From contig NC_092336.1 in NCBI RefSeq assembly GCF_046630445.1, forward strand, positions 203,951,001 through 204,015,000: DNA of 64,000 nt, given 5' to 3'. Positions 39,720-50,631 of the stretch are shown here, in pieces. Made by a program: the position numbers and the translations under genes. The notes under the pieces are model-generated. The model saw only the letters and a list, made by a program, of their open reading frames with translations, searched no databases and had not been told where the DNA came from. The DNA comes from Rutidosis leptorrhynchoides (lineage: Eukaryota > Streptophyta > Magnoliopsida > Asterales > Asteraceae). Within the stretch, counting starts at the first letter, position 1. Every line of letters starts with the position of its first letter.

Positions 39720-40712
39720 CATACATACATATTTGTTATAGGTTCGTGAATCGACCAGTGGCCAAGTGTTATTTTCCGACGAAGTGATAATCTGTTAAAG
39801 TGAGTTATAGTCCCATTTTTACTATCTAATATTTTGGGATGAGAATACATGCAGTTTTGTAAATGTTTTACAAAATAGACACAATTACTTGAAATTACAT
39901 TCTATGTTGGATTATGAATACCGAATATCTCCCCTTTAGCTTGGTAACCTAAGAATTGGGGAACAGACACCCTAATTTACGCGAATCCTAAAGGTAGATC
40001 TACGGGCACTAACTCCCCCATACTGGAAAATGGTATGTTTTAGTACTTCGAGTTATTAATACAGATGGATTTCTGTTTTGGGGATATTCTATATGCATTT
40101 TGTTAATGTCGGTTACCAGGTGTTCAACATATGAATGGTTTTTTTGCAGTTCACATGTTATTGAGAAATGGAAATGGAAATCTTGTGGTCTATTATTACG
40201 ATTTGATAAATATATAGGTTAAACCTATAACTCACCAACATTTTTGTTGACTTTTAAGCATGTTTATTCTCAGGTGATTATTAAGAGCTTCCGCTGTTGC
40301 ATGCTAATTTAAGGACAAGAATATGAGTCAGCATGCTTGTAATATATTGCTTAAAAACTGCATTCGGAGATTTAAATCGATGTGTAATATTGTTGTAAAC
40401 CAATATGTAATATTCGTGTGTAAAACGTTATCTTTTAGATTATCAATACTTGATAATCTACGTTATGGTTCTTGAACCTTTATTGATAAAATAAAGGTTA
40501 TGGTTTGTTTTTAAATAAAACGAATGCAGTCTTTGAAAAACGTCTCATATAGAGGTCAAACCTCGCAACGAAATCAATTAATATGAAACGTTTATAATCG
40601 ATATGAACGGGACATTTCAAGGTCACTAATCCATACTTGATATTGCAAATGACCAAGTCAAACAAAAATTAAAGAATAAAAATAAAGGTCAGCAAAGTAC
40701 ACGGTCAAAGTA

Positions 40713-40722
40713 CGGTCGACCG
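40713..40722. repeat. Palindrome CGGTCGACCG
   Basis: 10-bp perfect palindrome in AT-rich LTR; a 16-bp relative occurs at 42045. Confidence 0.9.
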
Positions 40723-42044
40723 CATACCCAGCCGCAGAAGCCCAAACTGAATTGCAACATAGTTTTGTGAAAACAAGTTGCACGGTAGCCACCACGGTCA
40801 ACCGCAGTGCGACTGCAGTTTTCTCTGTCACCATTTTTGACCAAATTTAGTTTGACTAGTTCCCGACATCTATAATTCATGAAACCTTGTTCAAAACGCT
40901 TAGAATAGATGTCCTTTCTATACTCAATTGAGTCTTGGTCATAAAAACACTAATCTTGGTCAATTACGCTTAATTACATCTTAATGACAAATTAACCATG
41001 ATTAGGCATAACACATAAGTGTTAATCAGTAACTTGTGATCTTAAAACTTATCTAGATATCTTTAGTATGATCACCAAGTAACAACACACATAAGCTAAT
41101 GTCACTAGAGTATTAATTTCAATTAAATATGATTTAGTGACTAATTAAGGCTAAATAAAGAACAATGCTTTCAAGTGTAACTAGTAAAGACTTGTAATCC
41201 TAAAATACACTTAGATAAATTTAGGATGGTCACCAAGTCCCAACTAGAGATTGCTCTTCTCTTGTGCATGTGTTGGACATTAATGTGTGCTTACACATTA
41301 ATCATGCAATATGTTATATTGCAAGTAAGCTTGCTAAAAGCTTAAACTATAATGTTGTGCAAATATCTATATGATTGATTTTAGAATAACTATCTCTTCC
41401 TATGTGTGAGTATTACTTGTTACTTGCTAATATGTTTAATACTCGTCAATTTGCCAACTTGATTAATATGCTTTCTATGTGCTTACTAGTTAGAATATTA
41501 GGATTCAAGTAACTAGTTTACTCCAATAAACTAAGTGTAAAATGGTTCACAAAGGAATAATGATCAATTGTCTATTTGGTCTTGCCTAAGTAACAAGTTG
41601 TGATTACTTATCTATGTTTGACTTAACATTGATGTCTTTACACACTTAATGATTATTTTAGAAAGACATCATTCAATTAACCCCTACTTATGAATATGAC
41701 TTGTGATTAATTGAAACTAGAAAGTTAATGACACATTGACTAGACTTTAGGATTGAACCAAATGCATTAATGTGACTTTCTAAGTCTTGACCAAACTGAG
41801 ATTTTCCAAAATATCAATCAAGACACTTCTCCAATAATGTTGGGTTTACCACTCTTGGAGTGTTATGTCACTTTCACTCAATAAGACCAAATCCCACACA
41901 CTTAATGCATATAGTACTTGTATAGGATGTTAGGTTTCTTTTGCAGGTGCTAGAAGGAGTAAAGTTCCAAAATGTGGTGTTCAAATCTGAGTCAAACGTT
42001 CATACAACGGATACATATTTTGAACTGGAGCACGCGCGGTCGAA

Positions 42045-42060
42045 CCACGGTCGACCGTGG
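42045..42060. repeat. 16-bp palindrome CCACGGTCGACCGTGG
   Basis: Perfect palindrome about 50 bp upstream of the TATA-like CACTATAAAAGG. Confidence 0.95.
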
Positions 42061-42923
42061 TGGCAACCGTGTGATAACGGCTATTTTTTGAATCTCACTA
42101 TAAAAGGAAAGCGTTGAAGAGGATTTGAAGTTGACCCTCTTGCATATTTCAAAGGCTTATTTTCAGAGATCACAAGTGCATTAATTACTACTCAAATGTG
42201 ATCAAGCAAGAGAAGATTCTATGATCTTATAGATATATAATTGGGTTGTTGTAAACTTACTAATCAAAATCATTTATCTTGTGAGTTTACTTAGTGTAAT
42301 GTATGTCCTAGTATTGTCTTAGGATCATCATTGCAAAGTGTATAAGTCTTGTAACTTCAATTAGTAGAAGCATAGGCTATCTTAGTGATCTACTTCCTTA
42401 GAGAGACTTAGGAAGTTGATTAATCTCATTTGGAGATTAATACTTGTCCAAGGTGAAGACAAGTTGATCTAGATTGGAGTTGGTCTTTCAAAGGGATAGA
42501 AAGATTAGGTTTGTTGTCTACCAAAGAAGTTGAAGACTTGTAAAGCAGATCTCCACCAGATTTGGAGAAAAGTGCTTAGTGAAGCAAGAAATCCCGATTA
42601 GTGTAATCGGGAAGTGGATTAAGGTGGATTAGTTAACATCCACCCGAACCACTATAAATCCTTGTGTCTATGTTCCTTACATTACCTTATTCATCATGTT
42701 GAACATACACACCACACACATCAAGTTTGAGTTGAATTGGTTGATCATAGTTAATCGAATTTGGTGATCAATCGAAAAAGTGTTAAAAACGTATTAAGTA
42801 ACTATTCACCCCCCCTCTAGTTACTTACATACTTAATACTCTATCCGGAGATAGACCCACTCACCGAATACCACCAAATAGCTCAGATAATCTATCACTG
42901 AACGACTTCCTTATCCTTATCAC

Positions 42924-43867
42924 CTGAACATAAGGCAAATCAAGTTAGTTTCTGTTCGTTAACGCAAAACATCACAGTACAGTAAATCAGTCAAAAAAAG
43001 TGTCACTAAAAGTCCACCTAACATTTATGCATTTTCAGAATTTACATCCTGATTATCATAAGTCACGCGGGCAGCATAACGGCTAGAAAACAGCCAAATT
43101 AAACAACACTGCAGTTCTGATCTACACCCGTACGGTTGCACATGCATCCGTACGGTTGCAAGCCCATCTGTACGGATGCATCGTGCATCCGTACGGTTGT
43201 GTTCTTTGTGTAGCAGCAACAGAAATGATGGGTTTTCGAACCAAAATAACCCAAATCTCGATTTCTACATGTTTTGACACCAAAATCCGTTCAGGAAACG
43301 TTTATAACACATAAAGAGACTTAAACCCCAACGGATTATACCAAAACAACATCAAAATCACAAGATTTGACTAAAAACCCCATTTTGAACCAAAACCTAA
43401 TTAAACGCACAAAATTCACTGTTTTGAACACGAAATCAGTTGAGATTTACCTTGATTCAAACACTGAAATCACTAGTAACAGATTACACACAAGGATTCA
43501 ATACAAAAACGAGATTTAAGAGATTAGGGTTCTTGAAAGATGAATTAGGTAAGTGTGTGTGAATGAAGGTTCTGGGAAAACATCACAAATGAGCTGGTCC
43601 AAGACTTATATTAGTGTTAAAACACAATACCCCATCACACACGAGTATTTACTAGTTATCTGATAACTTTCGTACTTAATTTGACTGCCCTAACGGCGTT
43701 CAAATTAAATAAACGAACATGTTCTGTGACCCTTGTCACAAACTGGTCTTAACCAAATAATAAAATAACACTAAACATATAATTAAAATAAAAGCATAAT
43801 TAGCCACACAATTATGCCTAAGAGCAAAAAGGTCATCTTACATCTAGGCCCGATCTGAGGATGTTAC
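42924..43867 (-). mobile_element. Minus-strand LTR fragment beginning TGTAACATCC
   Basis: The minus strand starts TGTAACATCCTCAGATCGGG at 43867, an LTR start typical of plant gypsy elements, and may end TTCA at 42924. No matching 5-bp duplication is seen, so the left edge is uncertain. It contains the CCGTACGG cluster. Confidence 0.4.
43127..43200. repeat. Cluster of CCGTACGG palindromes
   Basis: Three copies of CCGTACGGTTG plus one inverted variant (CTGTACGGATGCA), spaced 20-27 bp apart, in both orientations. Confidence 0.85.
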
Positions 43868-44283
43868 AATGACTTTTAGATACGATGCGTCAAATATTTT
43901 ATGTCCATTTGTTGAGCCCAAAGATGCGACACATCATGAAGAGATGCGGCGCATCTCACCAACATTACCAATCCTTAGTTTGCAAAATACAAACCAGTTT
44001 TTCGACTTAAGCTATCTCGTTAACCCTTTACGGGCGTGTACTTCACGCTTTACCAAATCCGTTCTAAAGTATGAGAAGATAACTAATACTTTCAACCTAG
44101 TAAATTCAATCCATTAAAATAAATTGTTGGATCACACTAAAATTACCAACAATTTTTATCCGCACTTTACAAGCCGTTTGATCGACACCTATAGTTTCTC
44201 TTATTCTCACATACATATCTTTTCGAAGTCCTTGAATTTATGAATATTAATCACAACTAGATAATGTCCGGTAAGGTGTTACA
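43868..44283 (-). mobile_element. Minus-strand LTR end beginning TGTAACACC
   Basis: The minus strand starts TGTAACACCTTACCGGACAT at 44283. The left part includes GATGCGGCGCATC. It is likely an older LTR interrupted at 43867 by the one beside it. Confidence 0.35.
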
Positions 44284-45402
44284 CTGAACATTAGGGCCTT
44301 TTTTTTTAGTAAACAAAATTGGAATTAATAAAGTTGCATTCATAAGAGGGATTTGTTTAGTAGTTGGCGTCTTGATCCATTCGCGAATCTACATAGTGGG
44401 TCACTGAGTCCTGTTACAATTTTTTATTAAATACTTTTTAAATCGTATAGGATACCACGAACGAAATTTAACTGTGAAATGAGATTTTATATATTTGTTT
44501 GGTTTGTGATTTTTTGAAAGTAAATAATTACTAATAATATAAGGTACTTGTAACAAAAAATTATGACTCAATTTTCATTTTAGATTCGCCATCGAATCTT
44601 AATCTAATTGTCTGTATATGCAAGGTAAAAGCCTTTCATGGTAATCTAGGAGAATATGTAAACTTTGTGTTTAATAAAAAGGAAAAAATCAAACACCAAC
44701 TTGCAATTGCATTCATCGGATACCATGAATATTACTCGTAGTACTAATTTCCTGTTTCCTATTTCATTTTCCTCGTCGATATATTCTCTCATTTGTTAAT
44801 AGTCAAGTTGTAGCTAATGCATATGCATTCTCACGTATTTGGATGTCATTTAACATTGAATGATTCAAATCCCACTTAAATTTCAATTTTTATAATCAAA
44901 TATCAGTAGCAAGTTGACAATATAAAAAATCAAAATTCAATTTTAAATTCGACGCATTTCTCTGAAGCTTTCTTAAAAGAAATTTAGTAAACGCTTAAAA
45001 AAATTGGTGGGATGCTCAAATAAACTATAAACCACGCGTTAATAGAAAAATAACACACTGTCAGACAGCCCATGACGACAGTAACATCCCACCCACCTGT
45101 TAAATTATTGAAGTAATTAAAAAACCTACACGACATAATCGGTTAATATGTGCAAATCAAAGTTCCTAATTAGATGTTGGAAAAAATATTGTCTGTATAT
45201 AATCTATTGAGAATTTTTTTCTATCACCAGTTGATTTAAAGTGCTAAGGAACTCATATGTACATCATATTGATCCTACAACTTGAATTATTCAATAATTG
45301 ATTATTGATTATATTATTTAAAAGGACATGAAAATTAATAAAAGTTCATGTAACAAGGAGTTGTAGGGTGCTTTCTTCCCCATTTTTTATTTCTCCCCGG
45401 AT
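44284..45402. other. Intergenic, nothing recognised
   Basis: AT-rich sequence upstream of the pseudokinase gene. No ORF, repeat or transposon end that I can support. Confidence 0.5.
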
Positions 45403-45414
45403 CGCTATATAGAT
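45403..45414 (+). promoter_or_regulatory. TATA box of the pseudokinase gene
   Basis: GCTATATAGATA 93 bp before the preferred ATG (45507). A transcript start around 45435 would give a ~70-base leader. Confidence 0.5.
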
Positions 45415-45506
45415 ACACATACATATACGGTGTTCCATATATCTTTACTTTACATTCATTTGTAACCCACTGTTTGGGTGGTCCCTTTCTTTTAATCAGT
45501 CCAAAT

Positions 45507-46469
45507 ATGGCATCTACAATTACAGAGTTTAGTCACTTACATATCCCACTTGAAGACGTCCTAGAAGCCACCAACTACTTTGATGGTAAAAATGTCATCG
45601 GCCGTGGTGGGTTAGGAAAGGTTTATAAAGGAAAGCTCTTGCGGTCTGGGAAGTGGGTGAATATTGCTGCACGGAGATTAGATAGTAATCATAAGCAAAG
45701 AATCGAGTTCATGACAGAAATTTCTGTGCTTTCTACTCTAAAGCATGAAAATATAGTCTCTAATATCGGGTTTTGTGATGAAAAAGGTGAGAAGGTGATC
45801 ATAAACAAGCATGAGGCCAATAGAAGTCTCGTGATGTATCTAAGCAATCCAACCCTCTCATGGGTTCAAAGATTGAAGATATGTGTTGGTGTTGCGCGTG
45901 CATTAAGTTACATCCATTATGTGGAAGGACGGAGTTACTCAGTGATACATCGTAACATTAATAGCTCCACAATACTTTTAGATAAAAAATTTGAACCAAA
46001 GTTATCTGGTTTTGAATATTCAATCAACCATTCAGTACAACGAATGGATCACGTTCTCTTTTCAGAAGCTATTGGCACAACAGGGTATATGGACCCAGCA
46101 ATTGAAAAGACTCGAGGGGTGACTCACAAGTCAGACATCTACTCGTTTGGTGTTGTTTTATGGGAAGTGTTATGCGGGAGGAAAGCCTTTATTCCAAATG
46201 GGAATGATATGTTTCTAGCTCCACTAGCCAGATTTCACTATGTAGACGGTGGAGTAAATGCTATAATGCTATCTTCCCTACTAAATAATCAAATGTCCCT
46301 GGAATCACTCGAGACCTTCACATCTGCAGCATATGCTTGCTTAAGTGATGAGCGAGCAGAACGTCCGGATATGAAGTATATTGTTAACGAACTTGAGAAA
46401 GCATTGGAACTGCAGCTGCCATATGAAACTTTTTTTGGTGAGACCCTCCTCTTTTTTGTTTTCATTTGA
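45507..46469 (+). CDS. Receptor-like-kinase-type pseudokinase (exon 1)
   Basis: A protein-kinase fold of the plant RLCK/PP2-associated type. The ATG at 45507 (MASTITEFSHLHIPLEDVL) matches the usual start of this family; an in-frame ATG at 45474 adds 11 residues. The glycine loop IGRGGLGKVYKG is intact, but catalytic residues are replaced: IAARRLD in place of VAVKRLD (Lys to Arg), HRNIN in place of HRDIK, and SGFEYS in place of SDFGLS. GYMDPA and SDIYSFGVVLWEVL remain. It is therefore expected to bind partners without phosphorylating. The last residues (ETLLFFVFI) look like intron read-through. A GT donor follows at 46438 (exon end 46437, phase 1). I find no convincing second exon before the MITE, so the gene may be truncated. 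Confidence 0.85.
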   Translation: MASTITEFSHLHIPLEDVLEATNYFDGKNVIGRGGLGKVYKGKLLRSGKWVNIAARRLDSNHKQRIEFMTEISVLSTLKHENIVSNIGFCDEKGEKVIINKHEANRSLVMYLSNPTLSWVQRLKICVGVARALSYIHYVEGRSYSVIHRNINSSTILLDKKFEPKLSGFEYSINHSVQRMDHVLFSEAIGTTGYMDPAIEKTRGVTHKSDIYSFGVVLWEVLCGRKAFIPNGNDMFLAPLARFHYVDGGVNAIMLSSLLNNQMSLESLETFTSAAYACLSDERAERPDMKYIVNELEKALELQLPYETFFGETLLFFVFI

Positions 46470-46936
46470 TATCATATTTTTTTCAAAGTATTTTTTTTTT
46501 ATGCCTATCAGTATGTTATATTTAGTTGATGATAAAAGAAAAAGCAGGTAATAGAGGTGTTAAAATTGACATGTTGGGTTGGGTATAGTTTAACAATCCA
46601 ATTGTGGTAGGTCAAAATGGGTTAAACAAGTCATGAGTTAGGTTTGTTCTTATCAACTTTAAAGGAGCCTGAATTAACGGAGTTAACGGAGCGTCAGTCA
46701 GAAGAAGCGTTAGTCACTAATGTGACTGAAAGTGAAGGAGGCGTGAGGGAGGGAACCAACCAATTATGAATTATTATTTTTCCTCTAAGGTCTAAAACTA
46801 AAAACCATTCTTAGAAATGATCAAATAAGTCTCTTGGACTTTTGAGTAAACAACATCAAATGTTAGTGGGCAAAACATCATAATGAAAAATAATAAATAA
46901 AATTGTAAAAAGTTGTTGGAGATTTATTTTTATGGG
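46470..46936. other. Intron or intergenic sequence, no gene seen
   Basis: Contains GGGTTGGGTATAG and GGTCAAAATGGGTTA blocks common in plant introns. No exon or ORF supported. Confidence 0.4.
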
Positions 46937-47062
46937 TGATGATATGTGCACAACATTTTTTGTTATGCACACATTCAATCATGCTTTACATTGTTGTACC
47001 ATACAACACTGTAAAGCATGATTGGTTGTGTACATAATAAAAATGGCTGTGCACGTATCACT
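46937..47062. mobile_element. Small foldback MITE
   Basis: The two halves are near-perfect inverted repeats: GTGATGATATGTGCACA...CATGCTTTACA on the left pairs with TGTAAAGCATG...TGTGCACGTATCAC on the right, with almost no loop. The ~126 bp size and terminal GTGAT...ATCAC suit a miniature inverted-repeat element. No clear target duplication. Confidence 0.75.
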
Positions 47063-47136
47063 CCCCTTATTTTATACTCCGTATACGAATAATGAACACT
47101 GAATAATTCTTATGGGTAGTCAGTAGAATGTTAATT

Positions 47137-47196
47137 ATTTTATTAGACTAAAGTCAAAAAATACCCATTTTATTAGACTAAAGTCAAAAAATACCC
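47137..47196. repeat. Perfect 30-bp tandem duplication
   Basis: Two adjacent identical copies (47137-47166 and 47167-47196) starting ATTTTATTAGACTAAAG. Confidence 0.97.
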
Positions 47197-47772
47197 GTTT
47201 AGACAAATGAACAGTAAATGACATATATAGTATAATATAATATAATATAATTATATGTTATCACCTAGATTCTCTATTTATTGAAATTATAACAAATCTA
47301 TAACATAACAAGTCATTACCTAGATTCTCTCACTACAACTTTTGACACATGTTTGTTCTATAAAGAAAACCAACAACCAAGAGCTACAAAAGCAACCGAA
47401 GAGACTCGAATCAAAAAAGCTAACAAACAAAAAATTATCTAAATCGAGCATGGGTTCCCGATGTCCGAGGTTTACCTACTGTGAGAGCCGATGTGCTCGT
47501 TCATAGAAGGGTTCCTCGTTAGCAAAAAAAACTTTGGGATATGATCTTTTCACTTTACCATTGACCGTGTCACGCTGAATTTCCTTGCTTGCATGATTAT
47601 CATATTTGAGAAATAATACATTGGATGCACTATTGCCGACCAAGATTTTCGATGACTGATCAAGCAATCGATAGTCCTAGAGATCTTGAAAAAAAACTTT
47701 GGGAAGTTGAATCATTACCCACAAACAAAGTACAACCAACATGATCAACATTAAGAGCATCTTTAAACAAGC

Positions 47773-47981
47773 TTACACCGTGTCACCTAAATCAATGTCG
47801 TCTTCATTGTCATGTAAAGTATACGAACTTGATTCGGCCCTCATCTTCGGTATTCTATTCAAACCAAGGGCCTCCTGATCATCGGCACCTTTAGACCCCT
47901 TAACAAAACAAGAATCCACGATGAGATGCTTCAACAATTTCTTATGCTTTTGAAAACCACAACCTAAACCGCTTAAACAAA
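47773..47981 (-). pseudogene. Coding-like exon cut by element A (unidentified)
   Basis: The minus strand is open for about 68 codons from the edge of element A at 47981 to a TAA. It includes GLGCGFQKHKKLLKHLI and ends HDNEDDIDLGDTV. The composition looks coding, but I do not recognise the family. The upstream part would lie beyond the A/B insertion, right of the window. A second minus-strand frame (47476-47667) downstream has no recognisable features and I do not link it. Confidence 0.35.
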
Positions 47982-50595
47982 TGAAATGTCCCGTTCTTAT
48001 TGATTAAAAACGTTCCATATTAATTGATTTCGTTGCGAGGTTTTGACCTCTATATGAGACGTTTTTCAAAGACTGCATTCATTTTTAAAACAAACCATAA
48101 CCTTTATTTCATAAATAAAGGTTTAAAAAGCTTTACGTAGATTATCAAATAATGATATTCTAAAATATCCTGTTTACACACGACCATTACATAATGGTTT
48201 ACAATACAAATATGTTACATCGAAATCAGTTTCTTGAATGCAGTTTTTACACAATATCATACAAACATGGACTCCAAATCTTGTCCTTATTTTAGCATGC
48301 AACAGCGGAAACTCTTAGTATTCACCTGAGAATAAACATGCTTTAAACGTCAACAAAAATGTTGGTGAGTTATAGGTTTAACCTATATATATCAAATCGT
48401 AACAATAGACCACAAGATTTCATATTTCAATACACATCCCATACATAGAGATAAAAATCATTCATATGGTGAACACCTGGTAACCGACATTAACAAGATG
48501 CATATATAAGAATATCCCCATCATTCCGGGACACCCTTCGGATATGATATAAATTTCAAAGTACTAAAGTATCCGGTACTTTGGATGGGGTTTGTTAGGC
48601 CCAATAGATCTATCTTTAGGATTCGCGTCAATTAGGGGGTCTGTTCCCTAATTCTTAGATTACCAGACTTAATAAAAAGGGGCATATTCGATTTCGATAA
48701 TTCAACCATAGAATGTAGTTTCACGTACTTGTGTCTATTTTGTAAATCATTTATAAACCTGCATGTATTCTCATCTCAAAAATATTAGATTTTAAAAGTG
48801 GGACTATAACTCACTTTCACAGATTATTACTTCGTCGGGAAGTAAGACTTGGCCACTGGTTGATTCACGAACCTATAACAATATATACATATATATTAAA
48901 GTATGTTCAAAATATATTTACAACACTTTTAATACATTTTGATGTTTTAAGTTTATTAAGTCAGCTGTCCTCGTTAGTAACCTACAACTAGTTGTCCACA
49001 GTTAGAAGTACAGAAATAAATCGATAAATATTATCTTGAATCAATCCACGACCCAGTGTATACGTATCTCAGTATTGATCACAACTCAAACTATATATAT
49101 ATTTTGGAATCAACCTCAACCCTGTATAGCTAACTCCAACATTCACATATAGAGTGTCTATGGTTGTTCCGAAATGTATATAGATGTGTCGACATGATAG
49201 GTCGAAACATTGTATACGTGTCTATGGTATCTCAAGATTACATAATATACAATACAAGTTGATTAAGTTATGGTTGGAATAGATTTGTTTCCAATTTTCA
49301 CGTAGCTAAAATGAGAAAAATTATCCAATCTTGTTTTACCCATAACTTCTTCATTTTAAATCCGTTTTGAGTGAATCAAATTGCTATGGTTTCATATTGA
49401 ACTCTATTTTATGAATCTAAACAGAAAAAGTATAGATTTATAGTCGAAAAATAAGTTACAAGTCGTTTTTGTAAAGGTAGTCATTTCAGTCGAAAGAACG
49501 ACGTCTAGATGACCATTTTAGAAAACATACTTCCACTTTGAGTTTAACCATAATTTTTGGATATAGTTTCATGTTCATAATAAAAATCATTTTCCCAGAA
49601 TAACAACTTTTAAATCAAAGTTTATCATAGTTTTTAATTAACTAACCCAAAACAGCCCGCGGTGTTACTACGACGGCGTAAATCCGGTTTTACGGTGTTT
49701 TTCGTGTTTCCAGGTTTTAAATCATTAATTTAGCATATCATATAGATATAGAACATGTGTTTAGTTGATGAAACTGAACGAGGATGTAATTGTAAGCATT
49801 TTTGTTAAGTAGAAGTATTTTTATAAGTGTCTTGAATTCATTCAAAAGTGTATGAATACATATTAAAACACTACATGTATATACATTTTAACTTAGTCGT
49901 TAAGTCATCGTTAGTCGTTACATGTAAATGTTGTTTTGAAACCTTTAGGTTAACGATCTTGTTAAATGTTGTTAACCCATTATTTATTATAACAAATGAG
50001 ATGTTAAATTGTTATATTATCATGATATTATGATATATAATATATCTTAGTATGATATATATACAGTTAAATGTCGTTACAACGATAATCGTTACATATA
50101 TGTCTCGTTTCAAAATCATTAAGTTAGTAGTCTTATTTTTACATATGTAATTCATTGTTAATACACTTAATAATATATTTACTTATCATTTAACATAATT
50201 AACCAAGTGTATCAATATCTTAATATGATTCATATGTACCTAGTAAGACGTTGTTATAACGATAATCGTTATATATATCGTTTTCGAGTTTCTTAATTTA
50301 ATAGTCTCATTTTTATGTATATAACTGATTGTTAAAATACCTAATGAGATACATACTTATAATAAAATCATGTTAACTATATATATAACCATATATATGT
50401 TATCGTATAGTTTTTACAAGTTTTAACGTTCGTGAATCACCGGTCAACTTGGGTGGTCAATTGTCTATATGAAACCTATTTCAATTAATCAAGTCTTAAC
50501 AAGTTTGATTGCTTAACATGTTGGAAACACTTAATCATGTAAATAACAATTCCATTTAATATATATATAAGCATGAAAAAGTTCGGGTCACTATA
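47982..50595 (-). repeat. 3' LTR of element A
   Basis: 2614 bp. Its start reads TATAGTGACCCG, with the terminal TG changed to TA. Compared with B's LTR it lacks the stretch corresponding to about 54845-55655, the breakpoint falling at a shared ATCAAC, and has one additional ~170-bp subrepeat near 50190-50380. Confidence 0.9.
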
Positions 50596-50612
50596 GTACC
50601 TACCCGTTGAAT

Positions 50613-50631
50613 AAATTTCGTCCCGAAATTT
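50613..50631 (-). promoter_or_regulatory. Pre-LTR hairpin of A
   Basis: AAATTTCGGGACGAAATTT (minus strand), overlapping the pol stop codon, then TATTCAACGGGTAGGTAC before the LTR. Confidence 0.8.

Larger units (their letters stand above)
40650..42800 (+). mobile_element. Copia-like LTR remnant
   Basis: The right end has features I associate with plant SIRE/Maximus-type Copia LTRs: CACTATAAAAGGAAAG (42096) as TATA, a long leader, CCGATTAGTGTAATCGG, and CTATTCACCCCCCCTCTAG just beyond. The exact LTR ends, primer-binding site and coding region are not found. Left half (40650-41950) is AT-rich with no ORFs. Confidence 0.4.

Noticed and set aside
43127-43200. CRISPR-like or regularly spaced repeat array
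   Set aside because: Only four short, variably oriented palindromic units in plant LTR sequence.
43869-44117. 82-codon frame
   Set aside because: Lies in the minus-strand LTR ending at 44283 and has no protein-family features.
45507-46469. Active receptor-like kinase
   Set aside because: Lys, HRD Asp and DFG Asp are all replaced.
47476-47667. 63-codon minus-strand frame as a gene
   Set aside because: No recognisable motifs, and no splice link to the fragment at 47773 could be supported.
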